Of a stretch of 21,831 nucleotides of DNA, positions 13,856 through 21,831 are shown piece by piece; within the stretch, counting starts at the first letter, position 1, and each line of letters begins with the position of its first letter. The stretch spans positions 1 to 21,831 of IMG/VR virus record IMGVR_UViG_3300009094_000674, one strand, 5' to 3'. The translations under genes were made by a program, and so were the position numbers. This DNA is from a virus. Below the pieces are notes generated by a model. The model did not search any database. It was not told the origin of the DNA and saw only the letters and a program-made list of their open reading frames with translations.

Positions 13856-16704
13856 GCCGCCCTCCCGATCCCGGGCGGGGTGAAGGCGCCCATCGCCCGC
13901 GCCGCCCGATTAGGCTTGCTCGACTTCTTGCCGTGTCCCTTGGGGGGTTTGAAGGCGAAGCCCCCGCCCCCGCCGCCGACGCCCTCCTCCTCCTCGTGCT
14001 CCTCGACCTGCTCGGGGGTCGCCTGCTGGGGCAGCGAGTTGCCGGTGTCGTCCATCTGGTCGGGCGGGGTGTTGCCGGCCTGCCCGCCCGACGTGTCGGC
14101 CGCGCTCGCGCTGGCCTGCACCGACGCCGGGGCGTCGGCCGGCACGGTGTCGGGGATGTTGAAGCTGGGCGCGCTGGGCGGGGGCGGGCCGGCGGCCGCC
14201 TGCGCCGCGGCCGTCCCGCTCTTCACCCCCTGCGTCACGCCCGGGGTGATGAAGTTGGGGGTGGCGACGTTGGCGTTCGCCATCCGCACGGTGGGCATCT
14301 GGTCCTTGAAGCCCTTGATCGTGCCCTGGTACTCCTTCAGCCCGTTGAGCACCCCGCTGAGCACGCTGTCCCCGACGCCCATGTTGGCCGCGATGCTCCG
14401 CAGCCCCTCGACGCTCTGGTCCCCGGTGCCCGTCATGACGCTCATGGCGGACAGGGCGTTGAAGTCCCGCACCGCCCCCAGCATCGGCCCCATCGCCTGG
14501 GTCGAGGCGTTCTGCTGGTTCGTGCGGGCGTTCATGTAGGACGTGATGTTGTTCGCCAGGTTGTTCCGCATCGACTCATCCGCGTTCTGGATGTCGATGC
14601 CCTCTTGGGTCTTCTGGTGGCGCGCCGTCTCCTCGGCGGTGCTCTTCGCCACCTGGGCGTTGAAGGCGTTGATCATCTCGGTGGCGTCGGAGGCGGACGC
14701 CATGAGGAAGCCCGAGAGTTGGTCGCTGGTGACGTTGGGGTCGGCCATCAGCTTGGAGAGGGCGGCCTGCCGCTGGGTCTTCCAGGCGTCCTTCTGGACC
14801 TCCCACTCCGTCTTCTTGGCGGTGGCGAGGTTGAGGATGCCGGTGCTGCGGGCCGACTCCGCCTGGGCCTGTTCGAGCCGGGCCTGGGTGCCCTTGAGCA
14901 CCAGGTCGTAGGGCAGCTTGGCCTGGAGGTCGATGGCCTGCTGGTCGGTCAGCTTGCCCGTGGACTTGAGGTTGGCGATCTCGGCGGGGAGCTTCTCCTG
15001 GACGGCCTGGGTCAGGGCCCGGGTGTAGGCCGCGTCGTCCTTGGTCTTGCCCGTCTCCGCGACGATCTTGTCGATGGTCGGCTGCAACTGGGCGAGCGCG
15101 ACCTTGGCCTGGGCGTCGTTCAGCCCGGCCGCCGCCAGGTGCTGGCGGATCGTGCTCTCCAGGGTGCCCCGGCTGAACTCGGCCTGGGCGTTGGAGGCGT
15201 TGGCGCTGGCCCCCGCCTGGACGGCCTGGGCGCCCTTGAGGTTGTTGTCCGCCGCGACGATTGAGCCGTAGGCTTTCGCCTGCTCCCGGTACAGGGCGGC
15301 CTGCCCCAGCTTCTGCTGGTTCTCCGGGGAGTTGGGGTCTTTGCTGACCCGGACCTCCTCCTCCAGCTTGGCCGCGTTGGCGTTGGCCTGGGCGGCCTGG
15401 GCCTCGTTCTCCTTCTTCTGGGTGGGGTCGAGTTGCTCGCCGGCTGCCAGCTTGCGGGCCGTCGCAAGCTGCACGTCGATCTCCCGCAGGGTCTTGTCCT
15501 GGGTGTCGAAGCGTTCCTGGAACTGGGGGATCTCCGCGTCCAGGGTGGCGTTCTTCTCGACCAGCGAGTTGGGCCCGGTGCGGGCGATCTGCGCCTTCTC
15601 GGCCGCCGTGCGCTGGTTCGCCGGCTTGGCGTTGATGGCGTCGATCTGCTGCTGGTTGAAGATCTTCTTGTTTTCCCGGGACTCCACCTCCGCCCGGGCC
15701 GCGTTCGCTCGCTGCTGGGCCGCCTGCTTCTGCTGCTCCAGCGCGGTGACCAGCGCCAGCGCCTGCGAGTTGTCTGCCACGCCCGTTCCTCCTGCCCCGC
15801 TCTGGCTCCCCGCCAGGAACTGCTTCGGGTCGCTGGTCTGCCCGTTGGGCTCGATCACCTCGAAGTGGAGGTGGTCGCCCGTCGAGTTGCCGGTGGAGTC
15901 CACCGTGCCGATGGTCTGCCCCCCGCCCACCCGGTCGCCGGCCTTGACGCCGAGATCCTGGAGGTGGGCGTAGCGGTAGGTCTTGCCGTCGTCGCCCTTC
16001 ACGTCGATGTAGTTGCCGTAGGGGTCGGACTTGGTGCCCGTCCACTGGTGGGCAATCGAGATCGTGCCCGGCACGGTCGCCAGGGCCTGGCTCCCCCGGC
16101 CGGCGTGGAAGTCCGTCCCCCGGTGGCTCTCGGGCACCCCGGCGTAGCCGGTGTTGGAGCCCCGGGCCCCGTGCTCGGTGGTCACCCGGGCGGTCTGCAG
16201 GCTCTGCCCGGCCACCGGGAAGATCGGCCCGGCGGCCCGCTGCTGCTGCTGGGCGTAGACCGGCTCGTCCCCGCCCCCGCCCATCGCGGCCATGATGGTG
16301 GGCGACCACTGGGCGTCCCGCCCGGCCGTCTTGGCGTTGATGGTGGCGGTGTAGCCGGCCTTGTCCGCCGGGCGCTGCGAGTTGTAGGCGATCTCCCCGT
16401 CGGACAGGTTGGGGTTCTTGGCGTAGTTGGCCTTGAGGTTCTGGATGCCCCGGAGGGCGTTGGCCTCCGGGTCGTAGCGGGCGTCCCCCATCCCGGCGCC
16501 CAGCCCCTCCTCGTTCAACTGGAACAGGCCGATGGAGCGCATCCGCCCCTTCTTGGCCGACCAGTCGCCGGCCGCCCCGGGGTTGAAGTTGGACTCCTGG
16601 GCCACGATGGCGAGCGCGATCTTGGTCGCCCGGTCGTCCAGCCCCTGCTCCCGGGCGATCCGAGCCACCATCTGCGGGACGCTCTCACCCTGCCGCAGCG
16701 GCAT
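13852..16704 (-). CDS. Virion peptidoglycan hydrolase: lytic transglycosylase (SLT) + M23 peptidase + coiled coil
   Basis: A 950-aa protein; ATG 16704 lies 3 nt after the upstream TAG, behind GGGGAGGT. Residues about 10-135 form an SLT-type goose-lysozyme-like domain: catalytic Glu37 in AIVAQESNFNP, then the IGLFQLN motif (58-64) and a 'IAYNSQRP' segment. Residues about 175-295 form an M23 metallopeptidase: Zn ligands His194 and Asp198 in SHRGTDFH, the YRYAHL strand, and the HxH pair His278/His280 in GDHLHFEV. Cleaving both glycan and peptide bonds is a plausible way to open the wall locally during DNA entry. The remaining ~650 residues are Ala/Gln/Glu/Lys-rich coiled coil. The C-terminus has EEHEEEE, a six-glycine run and a basic tail. 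No signal peptide or holin is near, so it is a virion enzyme rather than a lysis endolysin (inference from context). Confidence 0.92.
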   Translation of the reverse strand: MPLRQGESVPQMVARIAREQGLDDRATKIALAIVAQESNFNPGAAGDWSAKKGRMRSIGLFQLNEEGLGAGMGDARYDPEANALRGIQNLKANYAKNPNLSDGEIAYNSQRPADKAGYTATINAKTAGRDAQWSPTIMAAMGGGGDEPVYAQQQQRAAGPIFPVAGQSLQTARVTTEHGARGSNTGYAGVPESHRGTDFHAGRGSQALATVPGTISIAHQWTGTKSDPYGNYIDVKGDDGKTYRYAHLQDLGVKAGDRVGGGQTIGTVDSTGNSTGDHLHFEVIEPNGQTSDPKQFLAGSQSGAGGTGVADNSQALALVTALEQQKQAAQQRANAARAEVESRENKKIFNQQQIDAINAKPANQRTAAEKAQIARTGPNSLVEKNATLDAEIPQFQERFDTQDKTLREIDVQLATARKLAAGEQLDPTQKKENEAQAAQANANAAKLEEEVRVSKDPNSPENQQKLGQAALYREQAKAYGSIVAADNNLKGAQAVQAGASANASNAQAEFSRGTLESTIRQHLAAAGLNDAQAKVALAQLQPTIDKIVAETGKTKDDAAYTRALTQAVQEKLPAEIANLKSTGKLTDQQAIDLQAKLPYDLVLKGTQARLEQAQAESARSTGILNLATAKKTEWEVQKDAWKTQRQAALSKLMADPNVTSDQLSGFLMASASDATEMINAFNAQVAKSTAEETARHQKTQEGIDIQNADESMRNNLANNITSYMNARTNQQNASTQAMGPMLGAVRDFNALSAMSVMTGTGDQSVEGLRSIAANMGVGDSVLSGVLNGLKEYQGTIKGFKDQMPTVRMANANVATPNFITPGVTQGVKSGTAAAQAAAGPPPPSAPSFNIPDTVPADAPASVQASASAADTSGGQAGNTPPDQMDDTGNSLPQQATPEQVEEHEEEEGVGGGGGGFAFKPPKGHGKKSSKPNRAARAMGAFTPPGIGRAA

Positions 16705-16707
16705 CGC

Positions 16708-19700
16708 CTACCTCCCCACCATCTCGCGCAGCCGGTCGGGCATCTCCAGCAGCCCGGTGGGGGCGCGGAACTCGAACAGCCCCTCCTCCGCCAGGTCGGC
16801 GTGCGCGCTCTTGCGCTGGAAGTCCAGCCGGTCGGCGGCCTTGTTCGCCCGCTGCCGGGCCGGGTTCTTGCGGCTGCGGAAGCGATAGTAGAGGTTGCGC
16901 TGGGTGACGGTCGGGCGGGGGTGCGCCCGGGGGTCGCTCTCGTATAGCTGCACGGCGCGGATGGCCGACCCGATCTCGGCGTCCATCCTGGCGTCCGAGG
17001 AGCCCAGGTACTCCCGGGGCAGCAGGGCGTCCTCCCGGGCGGCCCGGGACGAGGTGAGCCCGGCCAGGGGGAACTCGTACCCCTCGCTGGGCAGCGGCGC
17101 GCCCCGGGCGTCGAGCTTCTCGGGCAGGTTCTCCCGGAAGAAGGGGTAGGCCGCGGCCGCGAACTCGGGCACCGTCTGGGCGTCCCGCTGGTAGGGGTCG
17201 GTCAGGTTCCCGATCTGGCGCATGGCCCCCGACGCGGGCGCCAGTTGGCCGACCAGGCTGCGCTTCAGCCGGCTGGCGTGGTAGTCCTTGTCCCGGTCGT
17301 TGGAGGCGGTCATCATCCCCAGCGCGTCCACCACCGAGCCGAACGCCGGCCGGACGCCGACCTGGCCCAGGTACTGGGGGATGGCGTTGGGGATCTCGGA
17401 CAGGAAGTCGCCGGCCCCCACCTCCTCGCCCCGGGCCTCCTTGTCGTCCACCTTGCGCTTGGCGTCGGTCATCATCCCCAGCATCGCCACGTTCTCGAAC
17501 AGGCCGGGGATCGCCCGGGGGTCGTACCAGCGGTCGCCCACCCGCATGGAGAAGGGCGTCTTGCCCTGCATCTCCCACTCGTCGCGCTCGTCGGGGTCTT
17601 GGGGCAGGGCCCCGCTGACCTCGATCATCCCGGCCTGCTGCATCCCCCACAGCCCGCCCAGGATGAGGGCCCCCTCGCTCATCTTGGCGAGGCGGTCGGC
17701 CCGGTCGGCCCGGCCCTTGCCCGCCGCCGTGGAGATCAGCCCGCCGGGGACGGTGCGCTCCAGCCCGAACTTCATCACGTTGGTGGAGATGCGGACGAAG
17801 GGGATCAGGACGTTCATCATCAGGCGCCACGCCCCCTGCACGGCGGGCGGGGTGCCCTTGGGCAGGCTCTTCCAGCCCTCCAGCATGTTGGCGATGTGGC
17901 CCGCCTTCTGGTTGTAGGTGTTGTACTCCCCGGCCTGCTGCACCTGGTCGATGAACTTCTGGTCGGGGGTGGACATGATCTCGATCATGCGGGAGCGGAT
18001 GCTGCGGGCGTCCGTGCCCAGCTTGCCGGCGTCGAACTCGTTGCGGGCCTGCCGGTGGGACAGCCGGTACGCCTCCATCCCCTCGTTCAGGGTCTTGAGG
18101 AAGGCGTCGGTGGCGGTCATGGGCCGGAAGAAGGTGCCCATCGCCTTGCCCACCCCGGTGTCCCGGAAGTCCGCCTCGGCGCCCGAGGCGTCCCCCATCT
18201 GCGCCTCGCTCAGGCGGGTGTCGCCCTTCCGCATCACGTTCATCGAGTTGGCGATCCCGGCGGCCCAGGAGCGGTACAGCCCCTCGGCCATCGCCAGCGC
18301 CTCGCTGGAGTGGGCGGCGTTCGGGCCCCGGTCGCCCTGCCCGGGGATCACGCCCCACATCCGGTCGAAGAGCGGGGCGGTGGCCGCCTCGTAGAAGCGC
18401 AGGGGCAGCGCCACGGTGGTGGAGAAGAGGTTCCGCCCGAAGCCCTCGGGGGTGACCACCAGGTTCATCCGCATCATGGTGCCCAGCGCGTCGAAGACGT
18501 GCTCGGGGCGGAACTTGGTCAGCTTCTCCCGGTCGCGGGGGGACATCCCGTCCACGCGGGGCCCGCCGCTCACCGGCCCCTTGCCGTTCCCGCCCACCTG
18601 GGCCAGGGCCTCGTCCATCTCCTTGGGGTTCACCTTGATGCCCCGCCCGGCGGCGGCCAGCAGCTTGCCGGCGTCGGACAGCCCCTCGTTCCACTCGTCC
18701 CGGATGGCGCCCCACCCGCCGGGGCGGGCCGCGTCCCGGGCCAACTGGGCGGCGGCCTGGGCCCGGGTCAGCAGCGTGCCGTCCGGGGCCACCAGGCGGG
18801 GGATCTTCCGCTCGGCCGGCTCGGTCGGCACCGCCTGGGCGGCGGCCTCCGTCTCGGGCGAGGTGACCGGCTCCGTGACCCCCTCGTAGCGCCGGGCGAA
18901 CGCCCGCGCCGCCGTCGCCTGCTCCGCCTCCGCCTTCGAGCCGCTGGTCACCCGCGCCGGGGTCTGGCCCAGGTCGGCCGTCCGGGTGTAGGGGTCAAGC
19001 TCGGGGCCCCGCCCGGGGGCGGGGGGCTCGCCCGCCTCGGGCAGGGGCGCGACGGACTGCGCCTCCGCCCGGGCCATGTCCAGCGCCGGGGGCCGGGCGA
19101 CGGCCCGCTCGCCGGGGGCGGTGCCCCCCTCGTAGTCGGCGCCCTCCTGCTCCTCCAGGGCCCGCTGGCGCAGCCGCTCGCGCCGGGCGATCTCCTCGGG
19201 CGTCTCGGTGACGGTGACCCCCTCGTCGGTCAGGTCGCCCATGTCCCGCCACACCTCGGCCGGCGGGGGCTTCAGCGGCTGGGTCACGCCCTCCCCGGGG
19301 TCGCGCTCCGGGGCCGGCTCGGCCGCGGCGGCCGGGTCGGCGCCCCGCCGGGCCCGGGACGCGGCGATCTGCTTGTCGATCTCCCCCGGGGGCGGGGGCC
19401 CGTCCTCGCCCTTCTGCTGCTGCAGCTTGCGGGCGGCCCGGCCCCGCACGGCGTCGGCGTCGGAGTGGGGGATCTCCCCCCGCTTGGCGGCGTCGTCCGC
19501 CTCGGCGGCCGCGTCGGCCACCTCCTCGGGGGTGGTGGCGGCCTCGACCTTCTGGATGCCCTCCTGGCGGCGCACCAGGCGCCGGCTGCGCTCCGCCTCT
19601 ACCTGCTGCGCCCGCTGCTCCGGGGTGTTCCCGGCCTTGAGGCGCTTGAAGGCGGCCCGCCCGATCTCGTTGATCTGCTCGCCGGTCAGCCCCGGGGGCG

Positions 19701-21831
19701 GGTCGATCAGCAGGCGGCTCAGGTTCTCCGGGTCTTCCAGGTCGCCCAGCCCCAACTCCTCGCCCCGTAGCTCGCCGCTCTTGGGGACGGCGACGGTGGG
19801 CGGGCCCTTGGGCGCGTTGCGCGCCGTGGTAGCCGCCTCGGGGGCCACCTCCGAAGCCTCCGGGGTGGGGGCGACGGGGTCGCGGGCCTCCCAGATGGGC
19901 CGGCTGTTGCTGCCCCCCACCCGCTCGACCGACCCGAACCGCTGCTGGATGTGCTCCAGCATCCGAGCCGGGGTCATGTCCTTCATGTACCAGGGGCCCG
20001 AGGGGTAGTTGATCAGGGCCCGGCCCTCGGGCTTGACCGCCCCGGCGATCTCGCCCAGCGTGCGGTCGAGCATCTCGGGCGTTGACTGGGTGTTGACCAC
20101 GCTGTTGGCGTAGACCGTGTCGTACTGGCGGGTCAGCGCCTCGGGGTCGTGCAGGCCCTCGACCTGGTTGGCCCCGAACTCGTGGGCCGTCACGTCGTAG
20201 CCCAGCCCGCGCAGCTTCTTGGTGTGGACGATCTCGTCGCCCGCGCCGAAGTCGAGCACGGCGCCGGCCTCCTCCGGGGTGGCCGACGCCACCAGGTGGC
20301 GGGGGGTGACGGCGTTCTTGGTGAAGCTCTCCCCCCGGGCGGACTGGTTGGCGCGCAGGACGTGCGCCGCGTCCAGCCCCTCGGGCACCTTGTCGGGGTC
20401 AATCGACTTGGCCCGCACGCCGAAGGTGCCCGCCTCGTCCCCGGCCAGCGACCGGCCGATCTCGGCGGCCCGGGCCAGGGCGCCCTCCCGGGCCGGGGGG
20501 AACGCCCGGGCGGCCATCGCGGCGCGGAAGATCCGCCGGGCGTTGGGCGCGTTGGCCCCGCCGAGGGCCCCGCCGATGGCGCCCCCGGCGATGCGCGCCG
20601 CCCGCTGCCAGTCCTCGTCGTCGTCGTCGTAGTCGTCACCCGCCTTGGCCCCCATCACGGCGCCGACGGCGGTCTGCCCCATCTGGAGGCGTTCGTCCAG
20701 GCTGTCCCGGATGGGCGTGGCCTGCCCCGCCTGACCGTCCCGGATGCCCAGGCTGCCCACCGGGGCGCCCTCGGGCCGGAACCGCTCGGGCCCGGCGTAC
20801 TCCCGCAGATCGGGGTTGGTCGGGGCGCTCCCCGGCACCGCCTCGCCGGCCTCGAACTGGGCCTGGGCCCGCTGGCCCACCTCGCCGGCCGCCTGCAGGG
20901 GCGCCCGGGAGAGCACGTCGCCGTACTGGTCGGCGCCCACCCGCTCGATGCCGAAGTCCGCCGAGCGGCGCACCAACTCGGGGGGCACGTCCGCGTCCTC
21001 CAGGACGGCGGCCACCCGCTCCTCCCACGGGACGGTCTTGGCCTCCTCGGGCTTCAGGTCAGCGAAGAACAGGGTGCGCCCGTCGGGGGAGACGTTGGCC
21101 CGCCCCACCAGGGTGGACGCCCACGGGTACTTGGCGATCTCCTCGGTCGTCCACTCCAGCCCCTCGGGGTGCTCGATGGACACCACCAGGCGCCCCGCGC
21201 CGGGGCGGGTGGGCCAGGACACGGCCACCTCGTCGGCGCCGGCCCGCTGGCCCAGCAGGCTGGCCGCGTAGCGGGCGGTGTCCAGGCTGGCCCCGGGGAA
21301 GATGATGCGGGCGGTGTTCTGCGTCTCCGCCTTGCCCGGCTCGCCGGCCGTGAACGGGCGGTTGGTCAGCACCACCTCGTGGGGGATGGACGCCTCGCGC
21401 AGCGCCTCGATCTGGCCCCGCTGGCTGTCGTAGCCCAGGCGCCCCAGCCCCTCGCCGTCCAGCCCGTCCACGGGCACGATGGCGACCGGCGCCTCTTGAG
21501 ACAGCTTGAACGCCGCCCGCTCGACGTTCTCGGGGGTGATCTCCATCGAGCGCACCCGCTTGGTGCCCTCGCCGGGGATCTGCAGATCGACCGTCCCGCC
21601 CCGGGACGGGTCGCCCACCAGCTTGCCGTTGAAGGTCAGCCGGGCGTCACCGGCCGCCTCGGTCAGGCTGTCCCGCCCCACCTTCTGGGCGAACTCGGCG
21701 TCCAGGTCGCGGAACGCCTTCATCAGGTCCATGCGGGGGCGGGCGACCTTGGGCTGCCCCTTCACCTGGGCGGGGAAGCGCCCGGCCACGTTGGCGACGT
21801 GGCGCAGCACCGCCGGCAGGGTGCCCTGGCG
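16708..21831 (-). CDS. Giant polyvalent-like virion protein with methyltransferase-like domain (5' end outside window)
   Basis: The frame is open to the window edge. The first start-like codon inside is GTG 21810, but seven more sense codons lie upstream, so the gene probably begins beyond the window. More than 1700 aa are visible. Numbering from GTG 21810: residues about 85-290 form a folded region of unknown type. Residues 392-400 are DDYDDDDED, followed by a glycine zipper, IAGGAIGGALGG (407-418). Residues about 485-640 resemble a class I SAM methyltransferase: VLDFGAGD (518-525), acidic Glu544 after the second strand, YDTVYANSVVN, and a VKPEGRALINY strand. No DPPY or Pro-Cys DNA-methyltransferase motif is seen, so the substrate is unknown. 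Residues about 640-1090 are charged and low-complexity. The C-terminal part (RMNLVVTPEGFGRNLFSTTV near 1114-1133, then FFRPMTATDAFLKTLNEG) resembles the helical 'R-N' domain of large phage polyvalent proteins. Ejection into the cell with the DNA is inferred. Confidence 0.85.
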   Translation of the reverse strand, partial: RQGTLPAVLRHVANVAGRFPAQVKGQPKVARPRMDLMKAFRDLDAEFAQKVGRDSLTEAAGDARLTFNGKLVGDPSRGGTVDLQIPGEGTKRVRSMEITPENVERAAFKLSQEAPVAIVPVDGLDGEGLGRLGYDSQRGQIEALREASIPHEVVLTNRPFTAGEPGKAETQNTARIIFPGASLDTARYAASLLGQRAGADEVAVSWPTRPGAGRLVVSIEHPEGLEWTTEEIAKYPWASTLVGRANVSPDGRTLFFADLKPEEAKTVPWEERVAAVLEDADVPPELVRRSADFGIERVGADQYGDVLSRAPLQAAGEVGQRAQAQFEAGEAVPGSAPTNPDLREYAGPERFRPEGAPVGSLGIRDGQAGQATPIRDSLDERLQMGQTAVGAVMGAKAGDDYDDDDEDWQRAARIAGGAIGGALGGANAPNARRIFRAAMAARAFPPAREGALARAAEIGRSLAGDEAGTFGVRAKSIDPDKVPEGLDAAHVLRANQSARGESFTKNAVTPRHLVASATPEEAGAVLDFGAGDEIVHTKKLRGLGYDVTAHEFGANQVEGLHDPEALTRQYDTVYANSVVNTQSTPEMLDRTLGEIAGAVKPEGRALINYPSGPWYMKDMTPARMLEHIQQRFGSVERVGGSNSRPIWEARDPVAPTPEASEVAPEAATTARNAPKGPPTVAVPKSGELRGEELGLGDLEDPENLSRLLIDPPPGLTGEQINEIGRAAFKRLKAGNTPEQRAQQVEAERSRRLVRRQEGIQKVEAATTPEEVADAAAEADDAAKRGEIPHSDADAVRGRAARKLQQQKGEDGPPPPGEIDKQIAASRARRGADPAAAAEPAPERDPGEGVTQPLKPPPAEVWRDMGDLTDEGVTVTETPEEIARRERLRQRALEEQEGADYEGGTAPGERAVARPPALDMARAEAQSVAPLPEAGEPPAPGRGPELDPYTRTADLGQTPARVTSGSKAEAEQATAARAFARRYEGVTEPVTSPETEAAAQAVPTEPAERKIPRLVAPDGTLLTRAQAAAQLARDAARPGGWGAIRDEWNEGLSDAGKLLAAAGRGIKVNPKEMDEALAQVGGNGKGPVSGGPRVDGMSPRDREKLTKFRPEHVFDALGTMMRMNLVVTPEGFGRNLFSTTVALPLRFYEAATAPLFDRMWGVIPGQGDRGPNAAHSSEALAMAEGLYRSWAAGIANSMNVMRKGDTRLSEAQMGDASGAEADFRDTGVGKAMGTFFRPMTATDAFLKTLNEGMEAYRLSHRQARNEFDAGKLGTDARSIRSRMIEIMSTPDQKFIDQVQQAGEYNTYNQKAGHIANMLEGWKSLPKGTPPAVQGAWRLMMNVLIPFVRISTNVMKFGLERTVPGGLISTAAGKGRADRADRLAKMSEGALILGGLWGMQQAGMIEVSGALPQDPDERDEWEMQGKTPFSMRVGDRWYDPRAIPGLFENVAMLGMMTDAKRKVDDKEARGEEVGAGDFLSEIPNAIPQYLGQVGVRPAFGSVVDALGMMTASNDRDKDYHASRLKRSLVGQLAPASGAMRQIGNLTDPYQRDAQTVPEFAAAAYPFFRENLPEKLDARGAPLPSEGYEFPLAGLTSSRAAREDALLPREYLGSSDARMDAEIGSAIRAVQLYESDPRAHPRPTVTQRNLYYRFRSRKNPARQRANKAADRLDFQRKSAHADLAEEGLFEFRAPTGLLEMPDRLREMVGR

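Noticed and set aside
11549-14539. Very long plus-strand open frame (996 codons) opposite the 646-aa and SLT/M23 genes
   Set aside because: Its product is Leu/Gly/His/Pro-rich with no domain, and it lies antisense to well-supported genes. Long antisense frames are expected at this G+C content.
16685-18715. Minus-strand frame of 676 codons within the giant gene
   Set aside because: Arg/Pro/Gly-rich out-of-frame reading of the C-terminal part of the giant gene.
17245-19770. Plus-strand open frame of 841 codons opposite the giant gene
   Set aside because: Same low-complexity Gly/His/Leu/Val composition, no ribosome site or domain; an antisense shadow of the giant gene.
1-21831. tRNA genes, CRISPR arrays, insertion sequences, attachment sites
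   Set aside because: No cloverleaf-like segment, regular spaced repeat, transposase motif or terminal inverted repeat was seen; almost all of the window is coding.

Overview
The window is a structural (virion) gene block of a tailed bacteriophage or prophage from a very G+C-rich host. Every gene I can support lies on the minus strand, so transcription runs from high to low coordinates. Genes are packed with overlaps of 1-4 nt or gaps of a few bases. There is no tRNA, CRISPR array, insertion sequence or recognisable bacterial housekeeping gene. The host cannot be named; an actinobacterium or another high-G+C bacterium fits. No terminase, portal, integrase, polymerase or holin gene is visible.

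Right part (21831 to about 11915): three large genes that look like internal or ejected virion proteins. The first, cut by the window edge, is a giant multidomain 'polyvalent-like' protein. It has a SAM-methyltransferase-like core in the middle and a long helical C-terminal region. The second carries an N-terminal lytic transglycosylase (SLT) domain, an M23 metallopeptidase domain and a very long coiled-coil tail. The third is a 646-aa protein whose second half is rich in Met, Gln, Gly and Pro. Together they could digest the cell wall, form a conduit and protect or modify incoming DNA (inference).

Middle (11914 to 7408): a 32-codon basic microprotein gene, a scaffold-like acidic coiled-coil protein, an HK97-fold-like major capsid protein, then three unrecognised genes. 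Two of those three share a short repeated module.

Left part (7407 to 1): two consecutive tail-fibre genes, each ending in an S74-type intramolecular chaperone domain; two ~97-aa genes of unknown function; a 321-aa protein with the look of a neck/tail adaptor; and the start of a protein with possible beta-propeller-like sequence that runs off the window.

The most interesting regulatory signal is a near-identical 19-bp motif found exactly twice, 18 of 19 bases matching. It lies in the short gap before the first tail-fibre gene and in the short gap before the microprotein/scaffold/capsid genes. These are the positions where T7-like phages place their own RNA-polymerase promoters, so it is a candidate phage-specific promoter or operator.
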